Assembly (NCBI RefSeq): GCF_020736365.1
Contig: NZ_CP085988.1
Coordinates: 2,052,001 to 2,116,000, forward strand
Length of the DNA: 64,000 nucleotides
From: Clostridium sp. M62/1
Lineage (GTDB): Bacteria; Bacillota; Clostridia; Lachnospirales; Lachnospiraceae
Direction of reading: 5' to 3'
Below the pieces are notes generated by a model. The model did not search any database, was not told the origin of the DNA, and saw only the letters and a program-made list of their open reading frames with translations. Every line of letters begins with the position of its first letter. The stretch's first letter is position 1. Both the position numbers and the translations under genes were made by a program. Shown piece by piece: positions 25,289 through 35,122 of the stretch.

Positions 25289-26434
25289 ATGGCGACAATC
25301 AGTCTGTGTATGATTGTAAAAAACGAGGAGGAAGTTCTGGGGAGATGTCTTGACAGCGCGGTGAGCTTTGCCGATGAGATCATTATTGTCGATACAGGCT
25401 CCACAGACAGGACAAAAGAGATTGCGTCGGAGTATACAGACCAGGTGTATGATTTTAAGTGGACAGATGATTTTTCCGCAGCGCGCAACGAGTCATTTGC
25501 TCATGCCACCATGGATTACTGTATGTGGCTGGACGCAGATGATATAGTGACAGAAGAGCAGCAGGAAAAACTTATAAAGCTGAAAGATACCATTTCATCT
25601 GATACAGCTGTTGTGATGATGAAATACGTAATGGGGTTTGGCTCTGACGGCAGGCCCACATTTTCGTATTACAGGGAACGCCTCTTGAGAAATGGCTGTG
25701 GTTTTCGCTGGCAGGGCAGGGTTCACGAGGCCATAGCACCTGCAGGAAAAGTGGTTTACTCAGAGATAGAGATTGAGCACAGGAAAAAAAGGACAGGAGA
25801 GGGCCATTCCCGCAGAAACCTGGATATTTACAGAAAAATGAAGGCAGAGCAGGCTCCGTTTACGCCGAGAGACCTGTTCTATTACGGCCGAGAGCTCTAC
25901 TATTTTGCGGCACAGGATCCTCAGTGCCTGCAGGAGGCCAGGGCAGTCCTTTCTTCTTTTTTAGACAGGACAGACGGATGGGTGGAAAATAAGATTGAAG
26001 CCTGCCGTTTTCTTTCTCTGTGCTGGCGGTTGGAGGGAAACGAGGAGGAGGCGCTGAAAGCGTTGCTTTTCTCGTTTTTCTACGATCGTCCAAGGGCTGA
26101 AATCTGCTGTGATGTTGGTGACTGGTTTTTCAGAAGAGAAGAGTACAGGACAGCCGCTTTCTGGTACAGTGCAGCCCTGAATACAGAAAAGGATGAAAAG
26201 AGCGGCGGGTTTGTGAGCGGGGAGTGCTATGATTATATACCGGCCCTGCAGCTGACGGTATGTTTTTACCGGCTTGGAGAGACAGACAAGGCAGAGGCAT
26301 GCAACGAGCTGGCCGGACGGGTGAAGCCTGATTCAGAGGCCTACCTTTATAACTGCAGATTTTTCAGGGAAGAGAGGGATAAAGCGCAGAAACAGCCAAA
26401 GGCGGATAAGAATAATGAAGAGCATGAAAAATAG
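25289..26434 (+). CDS. Family 2 glycosyltransferase with TPR-like C-terminus
   Basis: 381 aa. The GT2 domain is at the N-terminus: ISLCMIVKNEEEVLGRCLDS, the nucleotide-sugar site ADEIIIVDTGSTDRTKEIA and the metal-binding MWLDADD, then FRWQGRVHE. From about residue 190 the protein is helical with TPR-like pairs (YYGRELYYFAAQDPQCLQEA, AFWYSAALNTEKD). The family adds sugars to proteins or surface polymers; the acceptor cannot be told. GGCGGTGG precedes the ATG. It is a single gene, divergent from the tRNA cluster. Confidence 0.88.
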   Translation: MATISLCMIVKNEEEVLGRCLDSAVSFADEIIIVDTGSTDRTKEIASEYTDQVYDFKWTDDFSAARNESFAHATMDYCMWLDADDIVTEEQQEKLIKLKDTISSDTAVVMMKYVMGFGSDGRPTFSYYRERLLRNGCGFRWQGRVHEAIAPAGKVVYSEIEIEHRKKRTGEGHSRRNLDIYRKMKAEQAPFTPRDLFYYGRELYYFAAQDPQCLQEARAVLSSFLDRTDGWVENKIEACRFLSLCWRLEGNEEEALKALLFSFFYDRPRAEICCDVGDWFFRREEYRTAAFWYSAALNTEKDEKSGGFVSGECYDYIPALQLTVCFYRLGETDKAEACNELAGRVKPDSEAYLYNCRFFREERDKAQKQPKADKNNEEHEK

Positions 26435-26463
26435 AGAGTTGAAAAAGTACTGGCAAAAAAATA

Positions 26464-26493
26464 TTGCAAACATATGTTCGATTATGTTATAAT
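26464..26493 (+). promoter_or_regulatory. Promoter with LexA box upstream of parE-parC
   Basis: TTGCAA (26464-26469), 18-base spacer, TATAAT (26488-26493). The spacer holds CAAACATATGTTCG (26467-26480), a LexA box with one change from the CGAACATATGTTCG consensus. The first gene downstream is parE at 26854, after a leader of about 350 bases in which no convincing gene is seen. Confidence 0.7.
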
Positions 26494-26853
26494 ATTCTTG
26501 AAAAAAAAGAGAATTTATGCCATAATGGGAACTATTGTCCAGAAACTGCGGTTCTCTGCCCGGAGCGTTTCGTGCCGGCTAAATCTGGAGCGGGGGAAAA
26601 GACAGCCGGGAGAAAGAGACGGCTGCATCAGAGAGAAATGGCCGCGGCAGAGGCCGGTAGCCGGATATCCGGGCAGCAGAGGATGCCAGAGAGCACCAGA
26701 GAACGCGGACAGATGGAAAGCAGAGGAGAAATGCACTGGCATCAGCACGATTGAAAAGATGAGATAGAGAACAAACAGAAAAATAGAAGATTAAACAGAA
26801 GAACAGATAAAAGATCAGATAAAAGATTAGATACATAGATATGGAGGGACATC

Positions 26854-28773
26854 ATGGGCAAAGCACAGTATGACGCGGACAGCATTACCGTACTGGAAGG
26901 GCTGGAGGCGGTTCGCAAGCGCCCCGGCATGTATATTGGAGGAGTGGGAACCAAGGGGCTGAACCACCTGATATATGAGATTGTCGATAATTCGGTGGAC
27001 GAGCATCTGGCAGGCGAGTGTACATCGATCTGGGTGACGCTGGAGGCGGATGGCTCCTGCACCGTGCGGGACAATGGGCGAGGTATCCCGGTGGAGATGC
27101 ACAAGAAGGGAGTCTCTGCGGAGCGAGTGGTTCTTTCCACCCTCCATGCAGGCGGAAAATTCGACAACAGCGCCTATAAGACAAGCGGAGGCCTGCACGG
27201 TGTCGGCTCCTCCGTTGTCAATGCCCTCTCGGAACACTTAGATATCAAGATTTATAAAAACGGGCAGATTCATCACGATGCATATGAGCGGGGAATTCCA
27301 GTAGTGGAGCTGGTGGATGGACTCCTTCCGGTGATCGGAAATACAAAAGAGACAGGCACCTGCATTAATTTCCTGCCGGATGACACGATTTTTGAGAAGA
27401 CAAAGTTTAAGGCTGAATGGCTGAAAAGCCGTCTCCACGAGACAGCGTACCTGAATCCGGCCCTTACGATATATTATGAAAACAGGAGGGCAGGGGAGGA
27501 GGAGAAAATCGTCTACTCTGAGCCAGACGGAATTATCGCCTATGTAAAGGAGATCAATGCCGGAAAAACGCCGGTTCATGAGCCCATCTATTTTAAGGGG
27601 TCCATGGAGGGCATAGAGGTGGAGGCTGCCATTCAGTTTGTGGATACCTTTGAGGAGAATATTCTCGGCTTCTGCAATAATATTTTCACGCAGGAGGGCG
27701 GAACCCATCTGGCTGGCTTTAAGACAAAGTTTACGATGCTGATTAACAGTTATGCCAGAGAGCTGGGAATTTTAAAGGAGAAAGATTCCAATTTTACAGG
27801 CGCCGACACTCGAAACGGTATGACGGCTGTGATTGCCATCAAGCATCCGGATCCGATCTTTGAGGGACAGACGAAGACAAAGCTGGCCAGCGCAGATGCC
27901 ACCAAAGCTGTATTCACACTGACAGGAGAGGAGCTTCAGCGCTTCTTCGACCGAAATCTGGAAACCCTGAAGGCCGTGATCGGCTGCGCGGAGAAATCTG
28001 CCAAAATCAGAAAGGCGGAAGAGAAGGCAAAGACGAACATGCTGACGAAATCCCGCTTCTCCTTTGACAGCAACGGAAAGCTGTCCAACTGTGAGAGCCG
28101 GGATGCAGAAAAATGTGAGATTTTTATTGTAGAGGGAGATTCCGCCGGAGGTTCTGCAAAGATGGGCAGAAACCGCCAGTATCAGGCGATCCTTCCGATC
28201 CGCGGAAAAATTCTGAATGTGGAAAAGGCGTCCATGGACAAGGTTCTGGCCAATGCAGAGATTAAGACGATGATCAATGCGTTCGGATGCGGATTTTCTG
28301 AGGGCTATGGAAATGATTTCGATATTTCAAAGCTGAGATATAACAAGATTATTCTCATGACAGATGCGGATGTGGACGGAAGCCATATTGATACGCTGCT
28401 TCTGACCTTTCTGTACCGCTTTATGCCGGATCTTATCACAGAGGGTCATGTGTACATTGCCATGCCCCCTCTGTTCAAGGTGATCCCAAAGAAAGGGGAG
28501 GAGCAGTATCTCTATGATGAAAAGGCTCTGGAAAAATATAAAAAGACTCATGCAGGAGGCTTCACCCTCCAGCGCTATAAAGGTCTGGGAGAGATGGATG
28601 CAGAACAGCTCTGGGAGACGACGCTGAACCCGGAAAACCGAGTCCTGAAGCAGGTGGAGATCGAGGACGCCAGGATGGCCTCGGAGATTACGGAGATGCT
28701 GATGGGAAGCGATGTGCCGCCAAGGCGCCAGTTTATCTATGATCATGCAGAGGAAGCAGAGATAGACGCCTGA
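26854..28773 (+). CDS. parE: Type IIA topoisomerase ATPase subunit (ParE/GyrB), probably topoisomerase IV
   Basis: 639 aa. GHKL ATPase motifs: YEIVDNSVDEHL, DNGRGIPVEMH and GGLHGVGSSVVNAL; K-loop QTKTKL; TOPRIM part FIVEGDSAGGSAK and LMTDADVDGSHI; C-terminal QRYKGLGEMDAEQLW. It works with the subunit coded 174 bases downstream to pass DNA strands through each other. The call of topoisomerase IV over gyrase rests on the partner, which lacks a GyrA box. A true gyrBA pair would be expected near the origin, outside this window. The start has GGAGGG before it. Confidence 0.88.
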   Translation: MGKAQYDADSITVLEGLEAVRKRPGMYIGGVGTKGLNHLIYEIVDNSVDEHLAGECTSIWVTLEADGSCTVRDNGRGIPVEMHKKGVSAERVVLSTLHAGGKFDNSAYKTSGGLHGVGSSVVNALSEHLDIKIYKNGQIHHDAYERGIPVVELVDGLLPVIGNTKETGTCINFLPDDTIFEKTKFKAEWLKSRLHETAYLNPALTIYYENRRAGEEEKIVYSEPDGIIAYVKEINAGKTPVHEPIYFKGSMEGIEVEAAIQFVDTFEENILGFCNNIFTQEGGTHLAGFKTKFTMLINSYARELGILKEKDSNFTGADTRNGMTAVIAIKHPDPIFEGQTKTKLASADATKAVFTLTGEELQRFFDRNLETLKAVIGCAEKSAKIRKAEEKAKTNMLTKSRFSFDSNGKLSNCESRDAEKCEIFIVEGDSAGGSAKMGRNRQYQAILPIRGKILNVEKASMDKVLANAEIKTMINAFGCGFSEGYGNDFDISKLRYNKIILMTDADVDGSHIDTLLLTFLYRFMPDLITEGHVYIAMPPLFKVIPKKGEEQYLYDEKALEKYKKTHAGGFTLQRYKGLGEMDAEQLWETTLNPENRVLKQVEIEDARMASEITEMLMGSDVPPRRQFIYDHAEEAEIDA

Positions 28774-28947
28774 CGGCTGCGCCCTGACGCAGGGCAGGAG
28801 GCGGTTACCCCCTGTCCTTTCACGGCTGAGGGCAGTCATGGGGAGAACCCGTCACGGTACGCTGATTACCGGATATAACCAGGCACCGCCTGCAGAAAAA
28901 CAGGCGCAGCAGGAAAGAAACAGGCACAGCAGGCAGGAGAGAGAAAA

Positions 28948-31188
28948 ATGGCTGAAAAAATCATAAAGACCGAATATTCGGAGGAAATGCAGAAAAGCTA
29001 CATGAACTATTCCATGAGCGTTATCACGGCCAGGGCAATTCCAGATGCCAGGGACGGACTCAAACCAGTTCAGAGGCGTGTGTTGTATGATATGAGCGAG
29101 CTTCATCTGGGACACGACAAGCCTCATCGAAAGTCGGCGCGTATCGTCGGCGATACGATGGGTAAGTATCATCCCCACGGTGACAGTTCCATCTATGAAA
29201 CGCTGGTTGTCATGTCACAGGTGTTTAAAAAGGGAATGCCGCTAGTAAACGGCCATGGAAACTTCGGCTCCATCGAGGGAGACGGGGCGGCTGCCATGAG
29301 GTACACAGAGGCCCGCCTTGAAAAATTTGCAGAGGAAGTCTATTTAAAGGATCTGGATAAGACGGTAAATTTCGTTCCAAATTACGATGAGACAGAGAAG
29401 GAGCCGGAGGTGCTGCCGGTGCGCGTCCCGAATCTTCTGATAAACGGGGCAGAGGGAATTGCCGTCGGCATGAGCACCAGCATCCCGCCCCACAATCTCG
29501 GTGAGGTGGTGGACACGGTTCAGGCCTTTATTGACAATCCGGAACTGAGGACGGAGGAACTTCTCGGCCATCTTCACGGGCCGGATTTTCCCACAGGAGG
29601 GATCATTGCAAACAAAAAGGATCTGGCCTCGATCTACGAAACCGGTTCCGGAAAAATCAAGCTCCGGGCTAAAATGGAAGTGGAGCTGGGAAAGAGGAAG
29701 GCAGATAAGGACAAGCTGGTGATCACGGAGATCCCCTATACGATGATCGGCGCGGGGATCAATAAGTGTCTGATGGATATAGCAGAGCTTGTGGAGTCAA
29801 AGAAGCTGACAGATGTGGTGGATATTTCCAATCAGTCGAACAAAGAGGGAATCCGCATTGTGCTGGAGCTTCGCAAGGATGCGGATGTGGAAAAGATTCG
29901 AAACATCCTCTATAAAAAGACAAAGCTTGAGGATACCTATGGAGTAAACATGCTGGCCATCGTAAAGGGCAGGCCGGAAACCCTGAATCTGAGAGGAATC
30001 CTTAAAAATTATCTGGACTTCCAGTATGAGAACAATACGCGGAAGTATCGCGTCCTGCTGGAGAAGGAGCTGGAGAAGAAGGAGATCCAGGAGGGGCTGA
30101 TTAGGGCCTGCGATGTGATTGACCTGATTATTGCAGTGCTGAGGGGCTCCAGGAATCTGAAGGATGCCAGGGCCTGCCTGATAAACGGAGATACCTCGGC
30201 GATCCGGTTTAAGACACCGGAGCTGGAAGAGGATGCGGGAAAGCTCCGCTTTACGGAGAAACAGGCTTCAGCAATTCTGGAAATGCGTCTCTATAAGCTC
30301 ATTGGCCTTGAAATCCTGGCTCTTGAAAAAGAACACAGAGAGACACTCAGAAAAATCAAGGAGTACGAGAAGATCCTGTCTGACAAGGGGACCATGGACC
30401 AGGTGATAAAGGAGGATCTGGCCGCCATTAAGAGGGAATTTGCCTGCCCAAGGCGCACGCTCATCGAGGACGGCAAGGAAGCCGTATATGACGAGAGCGC
30501 TGTGGAAGTCAGAGAAGTGGTCTTTGTCATGGATCGTTTTGGCTACAGCCGCATTGTAGACCGTTCCACCTATGACAGAAACAGAGAAACCATAGAAAAT
30601 GAAAATCCCCATGTCATCTGCTGCTTAAATACGGATCGAATCTGTCTGTTTACAGATGCAGGTGTGCTTCATCAGGTGAAGGTGACAGATATTCCTCTCG
30701 GAAAGCTCAGGGATAAGGGTACACCGATTGACAATCTGTGTAAATTTGACGGCACAAAGGAACAGACGGTGTTTGTCACCAACGCATCATCCCTGCAGGG
30801 AAAGCTCTTCCTCTTTGCCACAAGAGATGCGATGTTAAAGCGTGTTCCGGGAGAGGAATTTGAGACAAACAACCGGATGGTTGCTGCCACAAAGCTCCAG
30901 GAGGGAGACAGCCTGGTAAGCGTCCAGCCGGCAGATGAGGCTTCCGAGGTGGTTCTGCAGACGGACAATGGCGTATTCCTGCGCTTTGCCATGGATGAAA
31001 TCTCAGTTCAGAAGAAAAATGCCAGAGGCGTGCGCGGAATCAAGCTGGGCCGCGGCGAGGCTCTGGAGCAGGTTTATCTTCTGGGAGCGAATACAGAAAG
31101 TGTCATTACCTATAAAGAAAAGCAGGTGCATCTGAACCGTCTGAAGCAGGGACGCAGGGATGGAAAGGGAAACAAGGTCCGTCTCTAA
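28948..31188 (+). CDS. parC: Type IIA topoisomerase cleavage subunit (ParC/GyrA), probably topoisomerase IV
   Basis: 746 aa. The quinolone-resistance region [26 protein letters not shown] block ([18 protein letters not shown]), and the catalytic tyrosine in [11 protein letters not shown] near residue 118. A coiled-coil tower ([14 protein letters not shown]) precedes a beta-propeller of about 240 residues. The propeller has the generic [11 protein letters not shown] blade but no QRRGGKG GyrA box, and the protein is shorter than usual GyrA (over 800 aa), which favours ParC. CAGGAGAG lies before the ATG. It shares the LexA-box promoter at 26464. Confidence 0.88.
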   Translation: MAEKIIKTEYSEEMQKSYMNYSMSVITARAIPDARDGLKPVQRRVLYDMSELHLGHDKPHRKSARIVGDTMGKYHPHGDSSIYETLVVMSQVFKKGMPLVNGHGNFGSIEGDGAAAMRYTEARLEKFAEEVYLKDLDKTVNFVPNYDETEKEPEVLPVRVPNLLINGAEGIAVGMSTSIPPHNLGEVVDTVQAFIDNPELRTEELLGHLHGPDFPTGGIIANKKDLASIYETGSGKIKLRAKMEVELGKRKADKDKLVITEIPYTMIGAGINKCLMDIAELVESKKLTDVVDISNQSNKEGIRIVLELRKDADVEKIRNILYKKTKLEDTYGVNMLAIVKGRPETLNLRGILKNYLDFQYENNTRKYRVLLEKELEKKEIQEGLIRACDVIDLIIAVLRGSRNLKDARACLINGDTSAIRFKTPELEEDAGKLRFTEKQASAILEMRLYKLIGLEILALEKEHRETLRKIKEYEKILSDKGTMDQVIKEDLAAIKREFACPRRTLIEDGKEAVYDESAVEVREVVFVMDRFGYSRIVDRSTYDRNRETIENENPHVICCLNTDRICLFTDAGVLHQVKVTDIPLGKLRDKGTPIDNLCKFDGTKEQTVFVTNASSLQGKLFLFATRDAMLKRVPGEEFETNNRMVAATKLQEGDSLVSVQPADEASEVVLQTDNGVFLRFAMDEISVQKKNARGVRGIKLGRGEALEQVYLLGANTESVITYKEKQVHLNRLKQGRRDGKGNKVRL

Positions 31189-31418
31189 AAGAAGAGCAGA
31201 AAATGCGAAGATATTTGACTTTCTTCTGTATACATGTTACATTAAAAAATATATAACTGCGAAAAATGATAGAAAAACGCAGATGATTTTGTCCGATCAG
31301 GGAAAGAAGTGCCGCAGGAGCACGCTCGGTTCAGAAAACAGATAGAATTTATACGGTCAGAGAACCGGCAGCATTACAACTGCCATACACAGACAAGTGA
31401 TTCAGACAGGAGCAGAGA

Positions 31419-32708
31419 ATGGAAAAACAGAATGCCGGAAGCATTATTTTAACAGAAAAAGACAGAGATGGCCTGGTAAAGCTGGGGCATGCGCTTTTTG
31501 CATGCCCGGAGCTGGGATTTAAGGAAGTGAAATCAAATCAGATTCTCACTTCTTTTTTGAGTGAAAATGGGATTTCGTATGAGAGCGGGCTCAGCGTCAC
31601 CGGCATCAGGGCCACGGTCGGGACAGGCAGAAAGTATCACATTGCCCTGGCGGCGGATATGGATGCTCTGTCTGTTCAGGGGAAGGAAGGATCCTTTGCC
31701 TTTCACTCCTGCGGACACAGCATTCAGACAGCGGTTATGGCTTATGTGATGAAGCTTTTAAAGGACAGAGGGATTGTGGAGGCCTCCGGGGGCAGGGTCA
31801 GCTTTATTGCCACTCCGGCAGAGGAATTTATCGACTTTGAGAGCCGGGAACGTTTGAAAAAAGAAGGAAAAATCCGCTATCTTTCCGGTAAGCAGAACAT
31901 GATTGCTGAGGGCGTGTTTGACGATGTGGACTGCGTCATTTCCATGCATATTAACGGGGACAGCGGCAACCGCCTGTTTGATATTGACTCCACGCTGGCC
32001 GGTTTTACAGTGAAAAAGGCGTTATTTCATGGCAAGAACGCCCATTCCGGAGCGGCACCTCATCTGGGAAGGAATGCCCTGCACGGGGCCAGCCTGGCCA
32101 TGGATGCGATCGCCTATATGAAGGATCAGTTCCCGGCAGAGGCAGGGATCCAGATCCATCCGGTTATTACGGCCTGCGGCGGAAGCGTGAACACCATCCC
32201 TGAGGAGGTGGTGATGGAAAGCTATATCAGGGCCAATACCCTGGAGGCTCTCCTGGAGGCCAATAAAAAATTCGATGACTGTGTCATCCACTGTGCCCAG
32301 GCCCTCGGGCTTACGGCTGAGGTGGAAGACAGAACCGGCTATATGCCGTTTTCGCAGTCCCCCTGGCTGACAGAGGTGATTCACCGCCAGATGCTTTCCC
32401 TCTGCCGGGAGGATCAGATTGTAAAGCATGTGATTTCCGGGGCATCCGGCGATATTGGAGATCTGGGCTATCTGATACCCTCTGTCCAGTTTGGATTTTC
32501 AGGCATGAAGGGCCGGATCCACAGCTCCGAGTTTGAGATAGTCAATGAGGAGAACGCCTATTTTAACACGGCGAGAGTGGTAGCAGGAGCTGTTGAGGAG
32601 ATCCTCACAACCCCGCAGCTGCAAATCAAAAATACAGATTACGCGGAGAAAAAACAGTTTTACCTGAACCGGTGGCTTCACGATACGCCCGGGGCAGATG
32701 AAGCATAA
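31419..32708 (+). CDS. M20-family amidohydrolase/peptidase
   Basis: 429 aa, a zinc hydrolase of the M20 family (aminobenzoyl-glutamate or N-acyl amino acid hydrolase type). Seen are ADMDALSV, the metal ligand block FHSCGHS, FIATPAEEF with the catalytic Glu, VISMHINGD and the dimerisation domain (LFHGKNAHSGAAPHLGRNAL). A final HSSEFEIVNEENAYF carries another ligand. CAGGAGCAG precedes the ATG. The gene is followed by a terminator at 32743, so it is not part of the purine operon behind it. The natural substrate is open. Confidence 0.85.
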   Translation: MEKQNAGSIILTEKDRDGLVKLGHALFACPELGFKEVKSNQILTSFLSENGISYESGLSVTGIRATVGTGRKYHIALAADMDALSVQGKEGSFAFHSCGHSIQTAVMAYVMKLLKDRGIVEASGGRVSFIATPAEEFIDFESRERLKKEGKIRYLSGKQNMIAEGVFDDVDCVISMHINGDSGNRLFDIDSTLAGFTVKKALFHGKNAHSGAAPHLGRNALHGASLAMDAIAYMKDQFPAEAGIQIHPVITACGGSVNTIPEEVVMESYIRANTLEALLEANKKFDDCVIHCAQALGLTAEVEDRTGYMPFSQSPWLTEVIHRQMLSLCREDQIVKHVISGASGDIGDLGYLIPSVQFGFSGMKGRIHSSEFEIVNEENAYFNTARVVAGAVEEILTTPQLQIKNTDYAEKKQFYLNRWLHDTPGADEA

Positions 32709-32742
32709 GAGCATTTTAAGCAGCAAGGCAGATAGTTGGAAA

Positions 32743-32787
32743 AAAAACTGTAACTTGCATGCAGAGAGCTGTCAGACTACAGTTTTT
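32743..32787. terminator. Bidirectional-type terminator after the M20 hydrolase gene
   Basis: AAAAACTGTA (32743-32752) pairs with TACAGTTTTT (32778-32787) around a 25-base loop. It has T-runs on both strands. Confidence 0.6.
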
Positions 32788-32831
32788 GAATATATCATAT
32801 TTTGATTATTTATATTTCAGGAGGAATGAAG

Positions 32832-33551
32832 ATGGAAGAGAACAGAGTACCAACCCCCCATATCGGAGCACAGGCAGGAGAGATCGCAGAGACCATTCTG
32901 CTTCCGGGTGATCCGCTCCGAGCAAAGTATATTGCAGAAAATTTTCTCACGGATGTAAAACAGTTCAATGGGGTCAGAAATATGTTTGGATACACCGGTT
33001 TTTATAAGGGAAAACGTGTTTCCGTAATGGGAACAGGCATGGGCTGCCCGTCTATAGGGATTTATTCCTATGAGCTGATCCACTTCTACGGATGCAAAAA
33101 CCTGATTCGCGTCGGAACAGCAGGCGCTCTTCAGGAGAATGTGAAAATCCGCGACATCGTAATCGGAATGGGAGCCTGCACGACATCCAACTATGTAAAG
33201 CAGTTCCGCCTTCCGGGTGACTATTCCTGTATATGCAGCTTTGAACTTCTGGAAAAGGCCGTAAAAGCTGCAAGGGAAAAGGGATTAAAAGTACACGTGG
33301 GAAATATTTTAAGCTCCGACATGTTCTACAACCCTGATCTTCCGCAGACGGGAATGAGCTGGGCTCAGATGGGAGTGCTGGCCGTTGAGATGGAGGCTGC
33401 GGCTCTCTACAGCAATGCGGCAGCGGCAGGCGTGAATGCCATCTGCATTCTGACTGTTTCCGACTCTGCAGTGACCGGTGAGGCTACGACAGCTGAGGAG
33501 CGACAGACCAGCTTCACCAATATGATGGAGGTTGCTCTGGAGCTGGCATAG
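32832..33551 (+). CDS. deoD: Purine nucleoside phosphorylase, DeoD type
   Basis: 239 aa. It splits purine nucleosides with phosphate to base and (deoxy)ribose 1-phosphate. Family features: [62 protein letters not shown] and CILTVSDSA with the catalytic Asp. ATG at 32832 is chosen because AGGAGG lies seven bases before it; the ATG at 32826 is too close to it. It opens a salvage operon with a nucleoside importer (33578-38396), and an adenine deaminase follows under its own promoter. No purine riboswitch is seen in the short leader. Confidence 0.93.
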   Translation: MEENRVPTPHIGAQAGEIAETILLPGDPLRAKYIAENFLTDVKQFNGVRNMFGYTGFYKGKRVSVMGTGMGCPSIGIYSYELIHFYGCKNLIRVGTAGALQENVKIRDIVIGMGACTTSNYVKQFRLPGDYSCICSFELLEKAVKAAREKGLKVHVGNILSSDMFYNPDLPQTGMSWAQMGVLAVEMEAAALYSNAAAAGVNAICILTVSDSAVTGEATTAEERQTSFTNMMEVALELA

Positions 33552-33577
33552 GGTTTAGCAGGATAAAGGGAGGAATC

Positions 33578-35119
33578 ATGGCAGAGGAAATTTTACGGGT
33601 GGAGAACCTGACAAAAATTTACCCGGGCGGTGTTCTGGCAAATTACAACATTAATTTCAGTGTAAATAAAGGGGAGATTCATGCCCTGGTCGGAGAAAAC
33701 GGCGCTGGAAAATCCACGCTCATGAAGATGCTGTTCGGAATTGAGGAGATTACCAGCGGGAAGGTTTTCCTGCACGGCAAAGAGGTCCATTTCCATTCCA
33801 GCAAGGAAGCGATCGAGAATGGGATCGGTATGGTGCATCAGCACATGATGCTCGTGCCATCCCTGACAGTGGCTGAGAATCTGGTTCTTGGAATTGAGAA
33901 GAAAAAAGGCCTGTTTGTGGATCAGAAAAAAGCTATTGAGGAGACGGAGGCAATCTCTCAGAAATATAATCTCCATGTGGATGCCACAAAGAGAGTACGG
34001 GATATTTCCATTGGAATGAAGCAGAAGCTGGAAATTTTAAAAACCATGTACCGGGGTGCGAAGATTATTATTCTGGACGAGCCGACAGCCGTTCTGGCTC
34101 CCCAGGAGACGGAGGAGCTGTTTGAGCAGCTTCTGAATCTGAAAAAAGAGGGATATACGATCATATTCATCTCTCACAAGCTGAATGAGGTGAAATATCT
34201 CTGCGACAGGCTGACTGTCCTGAAAGACGGCCGTTCCATCGGTACCTACCAGCTGGCTGATATCACACTGGAAGAGATCTCCAGGCTGATGGTGGGAAGA
34301 GATGTCAGAATCGAGTATGAAAAAACGCCTCAGGAGTTCGGGGAGAAGATTCTCACCGTGAAGAATCTGAGCTATACCGACAAATTCGGCACAAAGAAGC
34401 TGGACAATCTCAGCTTTTCCCTGAAGGCCGGGGAGGTTTTGGGAATCGCCGGCATCGAGGGAAACGGACAGAAAGAGGCGATGGAAATCCTTACCGGAAA
34501 TATGGAGGCAGAGAGCGGCTCTATCACTTACAGAGGGCAGGAGCTTACGAAACTGTCGATTGCTGACAGCCGGAAACTGGGAATTGCCCATGTACCGGAG
34601 GACAGAAACTTAAATGGCTGTGCGCCGGAGATGAGCGTGCGCGACAACCTGATTGCCACCAGCTTAAAGAAGCTGTCCGGCAAGGGCGGTCTTTTAAAGC
34701 CAAAGGCCATTGAGGACTACTGTCAGAGCTGTGTGCGGGACTTTAACATCAAGACCATGAACCTGGATATCAGCATTAAGAGCCTTTCCGGAGGAAATGT
34801 TCAGAAGGCCATTGTAGCCAGAGAATTTACTGCCGGGGCGGATGTGATTGTTTTGAACCAGCCTACCAGAGGCGTGGACGTGGGGGCTATGGAGTTTATC
34901 CATAAAAAGATTCTGGAAATGCGGGATGAAAAGAAATCTCTGATTCTCGTGAGTGCAGATTTGACGGAGCTGCGCGCTCTGAGCGACCGCATCATTGTAT
35001 TCCACCAGGGAAAGGTGGCAGGCGTGATTCACGATGTCCCGGGTACCACAGAGGAGGAACTGGGACTTTACATGCTGGGCTTAAAGGAAGACTCTGCGGA
35101 AAAATTACAGGAGGCGTAA
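33578..35119 (+). CDS. Nucleoside ABC importer, ATP-binding protein (double ATPase)
   Basis: 513 aa with two ATPase domains, as in YufO/NupO and sugar importers. First: Walker A GENGAGKST, signature DISIGMKQKLEILKTM, Walker B IIILDEPTAVL. Second (from about residue 255): Walker A-like GIEGNGQKE, signature SLSGGNVQKAIVAREF, Walker B VIVLNQPTRGVDVG, in which N replaces the usual acidic residue. It follows deoD by 26 bases and ends three bases before the permease. With two permeases and a BMP lipoprotein it should import guanosine-type purine nucleosides, which DeoD can then split. Confidence 0.93.
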   Translation: MAEEILRVENLTKIYPGGVLANYNINFSVNKGEIHALVGENGAGKSTLMKMLFGIEEITSGKVFLHGKEVHFHSSKEAIENGIGMVHQHMMLVPSLTVAENLVLGIEKKKGLFVDQKKAIEETEAISQKYNLHVDATKRVRDISIGMKQKLEILKTMYRGAKIIILDEPTAVLAPQETEELFEQLLNLKKEGYTIIFISHKLNEVKYLCDRLTVLKDGRSIGTYQLADITLEEISRLMVGRDVRIEYEKTPQEFGEKILTVKNLSYTDKFGTKKLDNLSFSLKAGEVLGIAGIEGNGQKEAMEILTGNMEAESGSITYRGQELTKLSIADSRKLGIAHVPEDRNLNGCAPEMSVRDNLIATSLKKLSGKGGLLKPKAIEDYCQSCVRDFNIKTMNLDISIKSLSGGNVQKAIVAREFTAGADVIVLNQPTRGVDVGAMEFIHKKILEMRDEKKSLILVSADLTELRALSDRIIVFHQGKVAGVIHDVPGTTEEELGLYMLGLKEDSAEKLQEA

Positions 35120-35122
35120 GAG

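Noticed and set aside
26474..26767. Open frame of 97 codons behind the LexA-box promoter
   Set aside because: The protein is Arg/Pro/Gly-rich without a recognisable fold and no ribosome site stands before its start. The frame +26464 reads equally well. I left it as leader of parE.
32709..32831. Purine riboswitch before deoD
   Set aside because: The leader holds the terminator of the previous gene and an AT-rich stretch, but not the conserved loop sequences of a purine aptamer.
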